64,000 nt of DNA from Hyphomicrobiales bacterium. Its GTDB lineage: Bacteria > Pseudomonadota > Alphaproteobacteria > Rhizobiales > Rhizobiaceae. The stretch is from contig UBJO01000077.1 of NCBI GenBank assembly GCA_900465665.1, forward strand, positions 36,009 to 100,008. The letters are read 5' to 3'. Under the pieces are notes generated by a model. It was not told the origin of the DNA. It was given only the letters and a program-made list of their open reading frames with translations, and searched no databases. Below are positions 17,742 to 26,821 of the stretch, piece by piece. Made by a program: the position numbers and the translations under genes. Position 1 is the stretch's first letter, and each line of letters opens with the position of its first letter.

Positions 17742-18938
17742 ATGAGCGTGGATTTCAAATATATCATCGTCGGCCGTGGCATGATGGGCGCCGCCGCTGC
17801 CCGGCATCTGGCGAAGTCGACCGATGGCGTTGCCGTCATCGGCCCGGACGAGCCTGAGGATCGCAAGCGGCATGACGGCGTTTTCGCCAGCCACTACGAC
17901 GAGGGGCGCATCACCCGCACCATCGATCCCGACCGCGACTGGGCCTTGCTCGCCAATCGCTCGATCGGCCGCTACGCCGAAATCGAGCGGGAGAGCGGCG
18001 TTTCCTTCTATACGCCCGCCGGCTGCCTCGTGGTTGGTCCAAAGCGCGGTGGTGCCGACACCTATGTCGAGCGGACATCGGCGGCTGCCCGGTCGCTCGG
18101 CGTCGAGACGTCGCTGCTTGACGATGCCGGCCTGAAGGCGCGGTTTCCGTTTTTCGCCTTTGCCGACGGCACCGAGGGTGTTCATGAGCCGACGGGCGCC
18201 GGCTATATCAGCCCGCGCAATCTTGTCAGGGCGCAGTCGATCGCCGCCGAGAGAGCCGGGGCTTCCGTCATCCGCCAGGTCGCGGTGTCGATCCGCGACG
18301 AGGGCGGGCTGGTTGCCGTCGAGACGGCCGATGGGAAGACATACCGGGCCGAGAAGGTGCTGCTCGCCGCCGGCGGTTTTTCCATTGCGGCGAATCTCTT
18401 GCCGCAGCCTGTTGATCTGAAGGTTTATGCGCGCACCATCGCCTTCTACGAGGTCGATGAGGCCGCCGCCGCACGGTTTGCCGGCATGCCGTCGCTGATT
18501 TCGCATGGCGTCGATGGTCTAGACGATTTCTACATGCTGCCGCCGATCCGTTATCCCGACGGCAAGCTCTACATGAAGATCGGCGGCGATCCCGATGATG
18601 TCAGGCTGGAGCGCGAGCCGGAGCTGCGGGACTGGTTCAAGACCGATGGGCGCGAGAGCGTGCAGTCGCATCTGACGCGGCTGATCCAGCGTGTCGTGCC
18701 GGAGCTTCGGCCGGTTTCGTCATCGAGCGGCTCCTGCGTCGTCTCGTTCACGCCGAGCGGGCATCCGATGATCGGCTATACCGCGTCGCCGCGCATCGGC
18801 GTTCTCACGGGCGGTTGCGGCACGGCGGCCAAGAGCTCGGACGAGATCGGTCGGCTCGGCGCGTTGCTGTTGCTCGAAGGTCGAATCAACGGACAGGGCT
18901 ACGCGACGGATTTCAAACCGTATTTCCGCGAAGCCTGA
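17742..18938 (+). CDS. FAD-dependent amine oxidase-like oxidoreductase (DAO family), copy 2
   Basis: The 398-residue protein is collinear with the upstream gene and clearly paralogous: IIVGRGMMGAAAARHL, FASHYDEGRITRTID, GGFSIAANLLPQPV, MLPPIRYPDGKLYMKIGGD and VLTGGCGTAAKSSDEIGRLG all have counterparts there. Only 12 nt separate the two genes, so they form an operon. Retained, diverged copies suggest related but different substrates, or a heteromeric enzyme. As in the first copy, sarcosine-oxidase-like chemistry is inferred from the fold alone. Confidence 0.85.
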   Translation: MSVDFKYIIVGRGMMGAAAARHLAKSTDGVAVIGPDEPEDRKRHDGVFASHYDEGRITRTIDPDRDWALLANRSIGRYAEIERESGVSFYTPAGCLVVGPKRGGADTYVERTSAAARSLGVETSLLDDAGLKARFPFFAFADGTEGVHEPTGAGYISPRNLVRAQSIAAERAGASVIRQVAVSIRDEGGLVAVETADGKTYRAEKVLLAAGGFSIAANLLPQPVDLKVYARTIAFYEVDEAAAARFAGMPSLISHGVDGLDDFYMLPPIRYPDGKLYMKIGGDPDDVRLEREPELRDWFKTDGRESVQSHLTRLIQRVVPELRPVSSSSGSCVVSFTPSGHPMIGYTASPRIGVLTGGCGTAAKSSDEIGRLGALLLLEGRINGQGYATDFKPYFREA

Positions 18939-18984
18939 CGCGATATTTTGTTGGCATTCGCTCCTAGTCTCGGTTAAGGGAGCC

Positions 18985-19385
18985 GGGCCAGTTGGCCGGG
19001 CAGCCGCGCTTTACCAATGTCGAAAGACGGTAGGGTGAGGAAAGTCCGGGCTCCACGGAAACACGGTGCCGGATAACGTCCGGCGAGGGCGACCTCAGGG
19101 AAAGTGCCACAGAAAGCAAACCGCCTGCTTCGGCAGGTAAGGGTGAAAGGGTGGGGTAAGAGCCCACCGCGTCTCCGGCAACGGCGATGGCAAGGTAAAC
19201 CCCACCGGGAGCAAGACCGAATAGGGATGACGCGGACGGCGCAAGCCGTCCGGCTGGTTTCCAGGCCAGTCATCCGGGTGGGTTGCGAGAGGCAACGTGC
19301 AAACGTTGTCCCAGAGGAATGGCTGCCACGTTCCGGTTTCGGCCGGAGCCATACAGAACCCGGCTTACAGGCCAACTGGCGATTG
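18985..19385 (+). ncRNA. rnpB: RNase P RNA, bacterial class A
   Basis: The catalytic RNA of tRNA 5' processing. The conserved GAGGAAAGTCCGGGCTCC begins at 19037, a second conserved block with GGGTGAAAGGGTGGGGTAAG follows near 19141, GGCAAGGTAAACCCC near 19189, and the 3' universal segment ACAGAACCCGGCTTACAG is at 19353-19370. The closing helix P1 is formed by GCCAGTTGGCC (18987-18997) and GGCCAACTGGC (19370-19380). The ends are estimated to within about ten bases. Position directly upstream of the dcw cluster is usual for rhizobia. Confidence 0.95.
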
Positions 19386-19428
19386 TCTTTTCATCGACGT
19401 CCATACGATTTCACTGGCCCTTTAGGGC

Positions 19429-19623
19429 TCAGTGAGACGTTGGCGGCTGGCGCAGGCACTCCTCGCAAACGGTGCTGCTCAGCGAAAGTGCCGACCATCG
19501 CTTGAGTAGTTTTCCACAGTTTACACACTGAATTTCAGAAGTCATGCCGACTTTCTTCAGTGGAGGCTGAGTATTCGGCGACTTCATTCCAGCCAACATT
19601 CCCTTGAAGCTAAAACTCGCCAT
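19429..19623 (-). CDS. Small zinc-ribbon protein of unknown function
   Basis: A 64-residue frame starts at an ATG preceded by CGGAGAAAATCC, a good ribosome binding site. The C-terminal half has two Cys-x-x-Cys knuckles (CVNC at 33-36 and CEEC at 53-56), spaced 16 residues apart as in treble-clef or zinc-ribbon folds; the N-terminal third (FSFKGMLAGMKSP) is basic and amphipathic. I do not recognise the family. The gene is convergent with rnpB (stop 44 nt beyond the RNA) and lies in DNA of lower GC than its neighbours. It might bind a nucleic acid; this is a guess from the fold. Confidence 0.6.
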   Translation of the reverse strand: MASFSFKGMLAGMKSPNTQPPLKKVGMTSEIQCVNCGKLLKRWSALSLSSTVCEECLRQPPTSH

Positions 19624-19996
19624 GGATTTTCTCCGTGCTTTCTTAGTTTGTTCTGCAAATGGATATGTTTTTGTCTTTGTGTATGCATGATATCTAAAAT
19701 ACATTATTTTCCGTTAACGACATAGTAGGCATAAGACGTCGGACGAACACATGCGGGTGAACGGGGAGGTGGCCCGAGGTGCTCGTCGCCAAATGCGCAT
19801 TTAAAGTTGAGTTTTGTGATTTTCACCTGTGCGGCGTGTTCGAATTCATTTTCCGCAACCGCGGATGTTTTTCGCCACACGCTGCGGTGTCTTTCTAGGG
19901 CGCTTCGGATGCCGAGAATTCGGGCGTTCATAACCCTTTGTTAAACTTAACAGCTTATAAATTTTTGATACTGCGCTCATCGTGAGACGGGCGTTT
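19624..19996. other. AT-rich intergenic region upstream of the dcw cluster
   Basis: This stretch is poorer in GC than the rest of the window, most clearly at 19640-19710 and 19930-19975. It should contain the promoter of the zinc-ribbon gene and the main promoter of the dcw cluster, probably within 19930-19975 (TTTGTTAAACTTAACAGC and the following AT-rich run). A 75-codon frame on the minus strand (19704-19931) is open but has no family resemblance, and I do not call it a gene. Confidence 0.4.
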
Positions 19997-20031
19997 CCCA
20001 TTGACGCCCATATGGTCCCATGTTATCCCAT
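19997..20031 (-). promoter_or_regulatory. Four tandem MraZ-binding repeats
   Basis: CCCAT occurs at 19997, 20007, 20017 and 20027, exactly every 10 bases (ATGGG on the minus strand, with 5-nt spacers). MraZ of E. coli and Mycoplasma binds TGGGN direct repeats with 5-nt spacers upstream of mraZ. The first gene downstream is mraZ, so this is the expected autoregulatory operator of the dcw cluster. The last repeat ends 175 nt before the mraZ start. Confidence 0.85.
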
Positions 20032-20206
20032 TCCTGCACTGCGCAAGGGCAATCAAGTGCCCATCAATCGCAAAGTAAAGGCGTACTCCTCACCGGAGAC
20101 GCTGGATGGAATGTCGTCCATCCGGCTGGCGAAGCTGTGTCTGAGAAATGGGGTTCGGGGCGCCTAATCGCTGTCCGGGCTCTTTCGGGAACGGATGTTT
20201 CGTGTC

Positions 20207-20647
20207 ATGGGCCGCTTCCTTTCACATGCGACCAACAGGATCGATTCCAAGGGCAGGGTCTCCGTGCCCGCGGCGTTTCGATCTGTGATGGCGCAAGGCA
20301 ACATCCAGGATTTGTACTGCTTCCAGGATTTTGTGTTTCCGGCGATCAGCGTCGGCGGTTCGGACCTTCTCGAAAGGTTCGAGCGGCAGATCGCTGCGGA
20401 AGATCCGTTTTCGCCGGAAGCGAACGAGATGTCGCTTCTCATTCATGGGGGCGGGGTCTTCATGAAGCTCGACGCCGAGGGGCGGTTGATGGTCACGGAT
20501 TTCATTCGCGACTTCACCGGTATCTCGGACGAAGTGACCTTCGTTGGTCGGGCGGATCATTTTCAGCTGTGGCAGCCGAAGGAATTTCAGGCTGTGCAGC
20601 AACGAGCACGAGAGGAGCGCAGGCTGGCGGGCAAGCGTTCCTCGTAA
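20207..20647 (+). CDS. mraZ: Transcriptional regulator MraZ
   Basis: The 146-residue protein has two AbrB-like SpoVT/MraZ half domains: FLSHATNRIDSKGRVSVPAAFR near the N-terminus and FMKLDAEGRLMVTDFIRDF near residue 85, each with the conserved D-x-x-GR. MraZ forms ring-shaped oligomers that bind the TGGG repeats upstream and repress the division cluster. Family proteins begin shortly before RFLS, so I took the ATG at 20207; an in-frame ATG at 20195 has a slightly better placed GGGA and adds four residues. Confidence 0.95.
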   Translation: MGRFLSHATNRIDSKGRVSVPAAFRSVMAQGNIQDLYCFQDFVFPAISVGGSDLLERFERQIAAEDPFSPEANEMSLLIHGGGVFMKLDAEGRLMVTDFIRDFTGISDEVTFVGRADHFQLWQPKEFQAVQQRAREERRLAGKRSS

Positions 20648-20661
20648 CACGAGGGAACGGA

Positions 20662-21687
20662 ATGGCGGCGAATCCTGGCGAAGGTTCAACTGATGCCGGT
20701 GGCGGACCGGTTCGCCACATTCCGGTTCTTCTCCACGAGGTGCTGACGGCGCTGGAGCCTGCTGCCGGCAAGGTCATTCTCGACGGCACGTTTGGCGCGG
20801 GCGGCTATACGTCGGCCATCCTGTCTGGTGGTGCCGAGGTGATCGCGCTCGATCGCGATCCGACGGCGATCGCGGGCGGGCAAGCGCTGGTCGATGCACA
20901 TGGCGGCCGCCTGAAGCTCATTCACTCGCAATTCTCGCGGCTGGCCGATCACGCGCCGGCCGGTGGCCTTGATGGCATCGTGCTCGATATCGGCGTGTCG
21001 TCGATGCAGATCGACGAGGCGGATCGCGGCTTCTCGTTCCAGAAGAACGGGCCGCTCGACATGCGTATGTCGGCGTCCGGCGTTTCCGCCGCCGATGTCG
21101 TCAACCGCGCCAAGGTGGCCGAACTCATCCGCATCTTCCATTTCCTCGGTGAAGAGAGCCAGTCGCCGCGCATCGCGCATGCGATCGAGAAGCGCCGCGC
21201 CGAGAAGCCGTTCGAAACGACGCGCGATCTGGCGGGCCTGATCGAGATCGTCACGCCGCGCAAGATGAAGGACAAGATCCACCCGGCGACGCGGGTGTTC
21301 CAGGCGCTGCGCATCTTCGTCAACGACGAGCTCGGCGAACTCGCGCAGGCGCTGTTCGCGGCCGAGCAGGCGTTGAAGCCGGGCGGTCGTCTCGTGGTCG
21401 TCACCTTCCATTCGCTGGAAGACCGCATCGTCAAGACCTTCTTCTCCGATCGCGCCGGCAAGGCATCCGGCTCGCGCCACATGCCGATCGCTCACGAGCG
21501 TGCCGCCACCTTCGACCGGATCGGCAAGCCGATGGTGTCGGCAAGCGACGCGGAAGCCGAGCTCAATCCGCGCGCCCGTTCCGCCAAACTGCGTGCGGGG
21601 CTCAGAACCACGGCACCTGCGGAAGCCGCCGACATGTCGATCTTCGGACTGCCCAACCTCGCAAGCCTCGGAAAGCTCGGAGCCTGA
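20662..21687 (+). CDS. rsmH: 16S rRNA (cytosine1402-N4)-methyltransferase
   Basis: This 341-residue SAM methyltransferase (MraW) modifies C1402 in the ribosomal P site. VRHIPVLLHEVLTAL is the family N-terminus, ILDGTFGAGGYTSAIL holds the SAM motif, LDIGVSSMQIDEADRGFSF and FHSLEDRIVK are further signatures. The ATG is preceded by GAGGGAACGGA and lies 14 nt after mraZ. Upstream in-frame codons run through mraZ in another frame and are not part of it. Confidence 0.97.
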   Translation: MAANPGEGSTDAGGGPVRHIPVLLHEVLTALEPAAGKVILDGTFGAGGYTSAILSGGAEVIALDRDPTAIAGGQALVDAHGGRLKLIHSQFSRLADHAPAGGLDGIVLDIGVSSMQIDEADRGFSFQKNGPLDMRMSASGVSAADVVNRAKVAELIRIFHFLGEESQSPRIAHAIEKRRAEKPFETTRDLAGLIEIVTPRKMKDKIHPATRVFQALRIFVNDELGELAQALFAAEQALKPGGRLVVVTFHSLEDRIVKTFFSDRAGKASGSRHMPIAHERAATFDRIGKPMVSASDAEAELNPRARSAKLRAGLRTTAPAEAADMSIFGLPNLASLGKLGA

Positions 21688-21688
21688 T

Positions 21689-22087
21689 ATGCTGAGAACC
21701 TTCGACCTCGTACTTGTTGGCGTCATGACGGCCGCGGCCGCCGTGACCTATACGATCAAGCATCGGGCCGAACTCAAGCTCGAGGAGGTTCACCGCCTCG
21801 AAGCGGAGATCAAGCTCGAGAAGGACACGATCGATCTCCTGAAGGCCGACTGGGCGCTGCAATCGCAGCCGAACCGGCTTGAGCGGCTGGTCAACAATTA
21901 CAATAGCGAGCTGCAGCTGCAGCCGACCGTCTCGACCTCGCTGGTGCATGCCAAGGAGCTGCCGATGCTGAAGGCGCAGGTGCCGGTGCCGGAGATTGCC
22001 GACGCCAAGACTGGCAAGCCGAAGCCGAAGGTCGTGGCGAAGCCTGTCGAGGAAGAAGACGAAATGACAACCGGATCTGTGGAGTAG
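21689..22087 (+). CDS. ftsL: Cell division protein FtsL
   Basis: The 132-residue bitopic membrane protein has an N-terminal membrane helix (LRTFDLVLVGVMTAAAAVTYTI) followed by a coiled coil of heptads rich in Leu, Glu and Lys (ELKLEEVHRLEAEIKLEKDTIDLL in part) and a Pro/Lys-rich, probably disordered tail. FtsL forms a complex with FtsB and FtsQ that activates FtsWI. FtsL sequences diverge widely; the identification rests on the topology and on the place between rsmH and ftsI. The start lies one base after the rsmH stop. Confidence 0.93.
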   Translation: MLRTFDLVLVGVMTAAAAVTYTIKHRAELKLEEVHRLEAEIKLEKDTIDLLKADWALQSQPNRLERLVNNYNSELQLQPTVSTSLVHAKELPMLKAQVPVPEIADAKTGKPKPKVVAKPVEEEDEMTTGSVE

Positions 22088-22089
22088 AG

Positions 22090-23841
22090 ATGTCCTTTCT
22101 TTCACGCATCATGGTTGCCAAGAGCCAGGCCCACTTTTCTTCCGGCGTCTACAGCCGGTTCGGCGGGCCATCCGGCAGCGTGTCGATCCAGGGCTCGCGC
22201 AAGAAGCGCAGCGGCCAGGCCAAGAGCCGTGTCGGCCTTCTGGCCTTCGCCTTCGTCTGCGTCTACTGCGTCATCGGCGGCCGTCTCGTCGAATACGCGG
22301 TGCGTGACCCCGACGTCGTATCCAGCATCCTGCCGCCCGACCGCCTGCTGGCGTCGCGCCCGGATATTCTCGATCGCAACGGCGAAGTGCTGGCGACCGA
22401 TATTCGCACCGTCTCGCTGTTTGCCGAGCCGAACAAGATCGTCGATGCCGACGAGGCCGTCGAGAAGCTGACGACCGTTCTGCCCGATCTCGACATGAAG
22501 GGCACCTACAAGAAGCTCGCCAACCGCAACTCGCACTTCGCCTGGCTGCGCCGCCAGCTGTCGCCGAAGCAACAGAGCCAGATCCTGGCGCTCGGCATTC
22601 CCGGCATCGGCTTCCGCCCGGAGAAGCGTCGCTTCTATCCCGGTGGTGCGACCGCCGCGCATATCCTCGGTTACGTCAACATCGACAATCGCGGCGTTGC
22701 CGGCATGGAGAAATACATCGACGACCAGGGGCTGGCCGATCTCGCCATGGTCGGCATGACCAGCGATCAGCCGCTGGAGCCGGTCAAGCTGTCGATCGAT
22801 ATCCGCGTCCAGAACATCGTGCGCGATATCGTCGTCAACGCGGTGAAGAATTACGAAGCCAAGGGTGCGGGCGCCGTCGTCCTCGACATCCACACGGGCG
22901 AAGTGCTCGCCATGGCATCGGCGCCGGACTTCGATCCGAACAATCCGCTCGAAGGCGCCAAGGAAGGCTGGCTGAACCGCATGTCGAACGGCACGTTCGA
23001 AATGGGCTCGACCTTCAAGACCTTCTCGCTCGCCATGGCGCTCGACACCGGCAAGGTCAACCTCAACTCCAGCTTCGATGCGACGCAACCCTTGCATATC
23101 GGCGGCTTCACCATTCACGACTTCCACGGCCAGCGCCGCTGGCTGACGCTGCCTGAAGTCTTCCAGTATTCCTCCAACGTCGGTACGGCCCGCATCATCG
23201 ACATCGTCGGCATCGATGCGCAGAAGGACTATCTGACGAAGCTTGGCCTGCTCACCAAGATGAAGACCGAGCTGCCCGAGGTGAAGATGCCGAGCCAGCC
23301 GAAGGTCTGGAAGAAGATCAACTCGGTGACCATCTCCTTCGGTCACGGTGTCTCGACGACGCCGCTGCAGACGGCTGTCGCCGGTGCGGCACTCGTCAAC
23401 GGCGGCAAGCTGATCGAGCCGACCTTCCTGCCGCGCAATCGCGACCAGGCCGATGAAGTGGCCGAGGTGGTCGTCAAGAAGAGCACCAGCGACGACGTGC
23501 GCTATCTCTTCAAGGTCAACGGCGTGAAGGGCTCCGGCCGCAATGCCGATGTTCCCGGCTTCAACGTCGGCGGCAAGACCGGTACGGCTGACAAGGTCGT
23601 CAACGGCCGCTACGCCACCAACCTCAATTTCAACGCCTTCCTGGCGGCATTTCCGATCGAGAACCCGCAGTATGTGGTGCTAACCTTCTGCGACGAGCCG
23701 CACAATGGCGAAAAGGGCCAGAACATCGCGGCTTATACCGCCGCCCCCATGGTCAAGAATATCATCTCCCGTGCGGCGCCAATCCTCGGTGTGGAACCGA
23801 AGTTCGGTGACGACGGATCGGCCATGTTGGTGTCTTATTGA
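22090..23841 (+). CDS. ftsI: Septal peptidoglycan transpeptidase FtsI (PBP3)
   Basis: The 583-residue class B penicillin-binding protein has a membrane anchor (about residues 45-65), a pedestal domain, and a transpeptidase domain. The catalytic motifs are STFK near residue 305, YSSN near 360 (SxN), and KTGTA near 495. It cross-links septal peptidoglycan with FtsW as glycosyltransferase partner. The ATG is 2 nt after the ftsL stop. The N-terminal 40 residues are basic (KKRSGQAKSR) and cytoplasmic. Confidence 0.97.
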   Translation: MSFLSRIMVAKSQAHFSSGVYSRFGGPSGSVSIQGSRKKRSGQAKSRVGLLAFAFVCVYCVIGGRLVEYAVRDPDVVSSILPPDRLLASRPDILDRNGEVLATDIRTVSLFAEPNKIVDADEAVEKLTTVLPDLDMKGTYKKLANRNSHFAWLRRQLSPKQQSQILALGIPGIGFRPEKRRFYPGGATAAHILGYVNIDNRGVAGMEKYIDDQGLADLAMVGMTSDQPLEPVKLSIDIRVQNIVRDIVVNAVKNYEAKGAGAVVLDIHTGEVLAMASAPDFDPNNPLEGAKEGWLNRMSNGTFEMGSTFKTFSLAMALDTGKVNLNSSFDATQPLHIGGFTIHDFHGQRRWLTLPEVFQYSSNVGTARIIDIVGIDAQKDYLTKLGLLTKMKTELPEVKMPSQPKVWKKINSVTISFGHGVSTTPLQTAVAGAALVNGGKLIEPTFLPRNRDQADEVAEVVVKKSTSDDVRYLFKVNGVKGSGRNADVPGFNVGGKTGTADKVVNGRYATNLNFNAFLAAFPIENPQYVVLTFCDEPHNGEKGQNIAAYTAAPMVKNIISRAAPILGVEPKFGDDGSAMLVSY

Positions 23842-23908
23842 GTCTGGATGAATGTCGCAGCCGATTCGCCATGGGGGCTCGACGGCTCGAGAGAAAAGTG
23901 TGCGTTCG

Positions 23909-25369
23909 ATGAAACTGAGGGACATCGCCGGAAATGCGTTTCCGGAATTGAAGGAAGAACTGAACGGCCCGGTGGGCGCGCTGGAGATTTCCGGCCTTTC
24001 CGCCGACAGCCGAAAGATCGCGCCTGGCATGGCCTTCGTCGCCGTCGCCGGCACCAAGGCTGACGGCGCGGGCTTTATTGCCGATGCCGCCGCGCGCGGT
24101 GCCGCGGTCGCGATCGCCTCGCATCCGAGCGAAGCCTCCATTCCCGTTCTCGTCGTCAAAGAGCCGCGCCGCTTCCTGTCGCTCGCAGCCGCCAATTTCT
24201 ATGGCAAGCAACCGGAGACCATGGTCGCTGTCACAGGAACCGCCGGCAAGACGTCGGTCGCCTCCTTCACCCGTCAGATCTGGGCCTTTGCCGGCCACCC
24301 GGCCGCGATGATCGGCACGACAGGCGTCGTTTCGCCGACCCGCAACGATTACGGCTCGCTGACCACACCGGACCCGGTGTCGCTACATGCGCTGCTCGCC
24401 GAACTGACCGACGAAGGCGTGACGCATGCCTCGATGGAGGCCTCCAGCCACGGTCTCGACCAGTCGCGTCTCGATGGCGTGAAGCTTGCCGCCGCGGCCT
24501 TCACCAATCTCGGTCGCGATCACATGGATTACCATCCGACGATCGAGGACTACATGGCCGCCAAGATGCGGCTCTTCGATACGCTGCTGCCAAAGGGCAA
24601 CCCCGCCGTGATCTTTGCCGACGACGCATGGTCGGAGCAGGCGATCAAGGCGGCGATCGATTCAGGACATGTGGTGCGCACGGTCGGCCGCAAGGGCGAA
24701 TATCTGACGCTGAAGCGCGTCGAGCATTTCCGCCACAAGCAGGTCGCCGAGATCCACGCCGAAGGGCAGATCTTCGAGGTCGACATTCCGCTAGCCGGCG
24801 ATTTCCAGGTGGCCAATGCGCTTGTCGCCGCCGGCCTTGCCATGTCCACGGGCGTGCCGGCCAAGGTCGCTATGGCCGCGCTTGAGAAATTGCAGGGCGC
24901 TTCGGGTCGCCTCGAGCTCGTCGGCCACACCAAGGACGGCGCGCTCGCTTATGTCGATTACGCCCATAAGCCGGATGCGCTGTCGAATGTGCTGGAATCC
25001 GTGCGTCCGTTCACGACGGGCCGCGTCATCGTCGTCTTCGGCTGCGGTGGAGACCGCGACCGCGGCAAGCGGCCGATCATGGGCGAGATCGCCTGCCGGC
25101 TCGCCGATGTGGTTGTCGTCACCGACGACAATCCGCGCTCGGAAGAGCCCGCATCGATCCGCGCCGAGATCATGGCGGCGGCCCCTTGCGCCACCGAGAT
25201 CCCCGACCGCGCCCAGGCGATCCGCGAGGCGGTCGCCATGCTCAATTCCGGCGACACGCTGATCGTTGCCGGCAAGGGACATGAAGAGGGGCAGACGATC
25301 GGTGGCGTCACGCTGCCGTTTTCGGATCACGCCGAGTTGCGCAAGGCTTTGGAGGAGCTGAAATCGTGA
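23909..25369 (+). CDS. murE: UDP-MurNAc-tripeptide synthetase MurE (meso-diaminopimelate adding)
   Basis: The 486-residue Mur ligase adds the third amino acid of the stem peptide. The P-loop reads GTAGKTS, and DNPRSEEP near residue 407 is the DNPR motif that selects meso-diaminopimelate and not lysine, in line with a Gram-negative wall. The ATG at 23909 follows GAGAGAAAAG at a wider spacing; family alignment supports it, whereas the upstream ATG at 23852 adds unrelated residues. The stop overlaps the GTG start of murF by 4 nt. Confidence 0.96.
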   Translation: MKLRDIAGNAFPELKEELNGPVGALEISGLSADSRKIAPGMAFVAVAGTKADGAGFIADAAARGAAVAIASHPSEASIPVLVVKEPRRFLSLAAANFYGKQPETMVAVTGTAGKTSVASFTRQIWAFAGHPAAMIGTTGVVSPTRNDYGSLTTPDPVSLHALLAELTDEGVTHASMEASSHGLDQSRLDGVKLAAAAFTNLGRDHMDYHPTIEDYMAAKMRLFDTLLPKGNPAVIFADDAWSEQAIKAAIDSGHVVRTVGRKGEYLTLKRVEHFRHKQVAEIHAEGQIFEVDIPLAGDFQVANALVAAGLAMSTGVPAKVAMAALEKLQGASGRLELVGHTKDGALAYVDYAHKPDALSNVLESVRPFTTGRVIVVFGCGGDRDRGKRPIMGEIACRLADVVVVTDDNPRSEEPASIRAEIMAAAPCATEIPDRAQAIREAVAMLNSGDTLIVAGKGHEEGQTIGGVTLPFSDHAELRKALEELKS

Positions 25370-26799
25370 ATTGGCTTTGGACAACGCAGGACATGATCGC
25401 GGCCATGGCCGGGCGCCCGTTCGGCACCTTGCCGGAGGGGATTACCGGGATCGCGATCGACAGCCGCTCGATCCAGCCGGGTGAGGCCTTCTTCGCGATC
25501 AAGGGTGATCGGGTCGACGGTCATGACTATGCGTCGATGGCGATGGCCAATGGTGCTGCGCTGCTCGTCGTCAGCGAGGCGCGTCTGCCGGCGCTCGGCC
25601 GTTTGACCGTGCCGATGATCGTCGTCGAGGACGTGCTGGTTGCACTCGGCAAGCTCGGGCTTGCGGCGCGGGCTCGGTCTCGTGCGCAGATCATTGCCGT
25701 CACCGGCTCCGTCGGCAAGACGACCACCAAGGAGATGCTGCGCCGGGTTCTGGCGCCATCGGGCAAGGTGCATGCGTCGGTCGCATCCTTCAACAATCAC
25801 TGGGGCGTGCCGCTCACCTTGGCGCGCATGCCGCTCGACACCTATTTCGGCGTCTTCGAAGTCGGCATGAACCACCCGGACGAAATCCGCCCGCTGGTGA
25901 AGATGATCGAACCGCATGTCGCCGTCATCACCACGATCGCGCCTGCGCATCTCGGCAATTTCAAGAGTATCAAGGAAATCGCGACCGCCAAGGCCGAGAT
26001 CTTCGAGGGTGTCGTGCCCGGCGGCCATGCCGTGCTCAACCGCGACAACGACCAGTTCAATTTCCTCGACCGCACGGCGCAGGCCTGCGGCATTCAGCAT
26101 ATCCATTCCTTCGGGCAGCACGCAAAGGCCGATTTCCGCATGGCGGAGTTCAACGGCGGCGACCAGAGCTCGACCTTGTGGATCACCATCGACGGCGAGA
26201 CGCATGAAGTCGCAATTGGCGCGCCCGGACGGCACATCGCCGAGAACGCGCTGGCAGCCCTTGGCGTCGCCAGGATCGTCGGCGCCGACATGCAGTCGGC
26301 GATCGCGGCACTTGCGACGCTGCAGGCCGAAAAGGGCAGGGGCCGTCGCCACAAGCTCTCGATCGGCCATGGAAGCTTCACCGTCATCGACGAAAGCTAC
26401 AACGCCAATCCGACATCGATGCGCGCGGCGATCGCGCTGCTCGCGAGTTCCATGCCGACGGGATCGGGACGGCGGATCGCCGTGCTCGGCGACATGCTCG
26501 AGATGGGCGACTATTCGCAGAAGGTCCACACCGATCTCGCCGGGCCGCTGCTTGCAGCCGGCATCGAACATGTCTGGCTCGCCGGGCCTGAGATGCTGGC
26601 GCTGAAGGAATCACTTCCCGAGAGCGTTTCGGTCGTGCATCGCGCGCAGACCGACGAACTCATCGACCACGTACTGAACTCTGTCGCGGTAGGCGACGTG
26701 TTGATGGTAAAATCGTCATTGGGCATCGGTTTCGGCAAGATTATTGCCGCGCTCCTTGACAAGTTCCCGCCATTTGCCGACACGCAACGCGAATTTTGA
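25366..26799 (+). CDS. murF: UDP-MurNAc-tripeptide-D-Ala-D-Ala ligase MurF
   Basis: The 477-residue enzyme completes the UDP-MurNAc-pentapeptide by adding D-Ala-D-Ala. GSVGKTTTKEML (residues near 110) is the P-loop, NHWGVPLTLARM and ESYNANPTSMRAAI are typical MurF segments. It starts with GTG inside the murE stop (GTGA overlap), so its translation is coupled to MurE. Confidence 0.96.
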   Translation: MNWLWTTQDMIAAMAGRPFGTLPEGITGIAIDSRSIQPGEAFFAIKGDRVDGHDYASMAMANGAALLVVSEARLPALGRLTVPMIVVEDVLVALGKLGLAARARSRAQIIAVTGSVGKTTTKEMLRRVLAPSGKVHASVASFNNHWGVPLTLARMPLDTYFGVFEVGMNHPDEIRPLVKMIEPHVAVITTIAPAHLGNFKSIKEIATAKAEIFEGVVPGGHAVLNRDNDQFNFLDRTAQACGIQHIHSFGQHAKADFRMAEFNGGDQSSTLWITIDGETHEVAIGAPGRHIAENALAALGVARIVGADMQSAIAALATLQAEKGRGRRHKLSIGHGSFTVIDESYNANPTSMRAAIALLASSMPTGSGRRIAVLGDMLEMGDYSQKVHTDLAGPLLAAGIEHVWLAGPEMLALKESLPESVSVVHRAQTDELIDHVLNSVAVGDVLMVKSSLGIGFGKIIAALLDKFPPFADTQREF

Positions 26800-26821
26800 G
26801 CGGGTAAACAAGGGGCCCTGA

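Noticed and set aside
19704..19931. 75-codon minus-strand frame in the region before mraZ
   Set aside because: No good ribosome binding site and no family resemblance; the region is more simply promoter DNA. I cannot exclude a lineage-specific gene.
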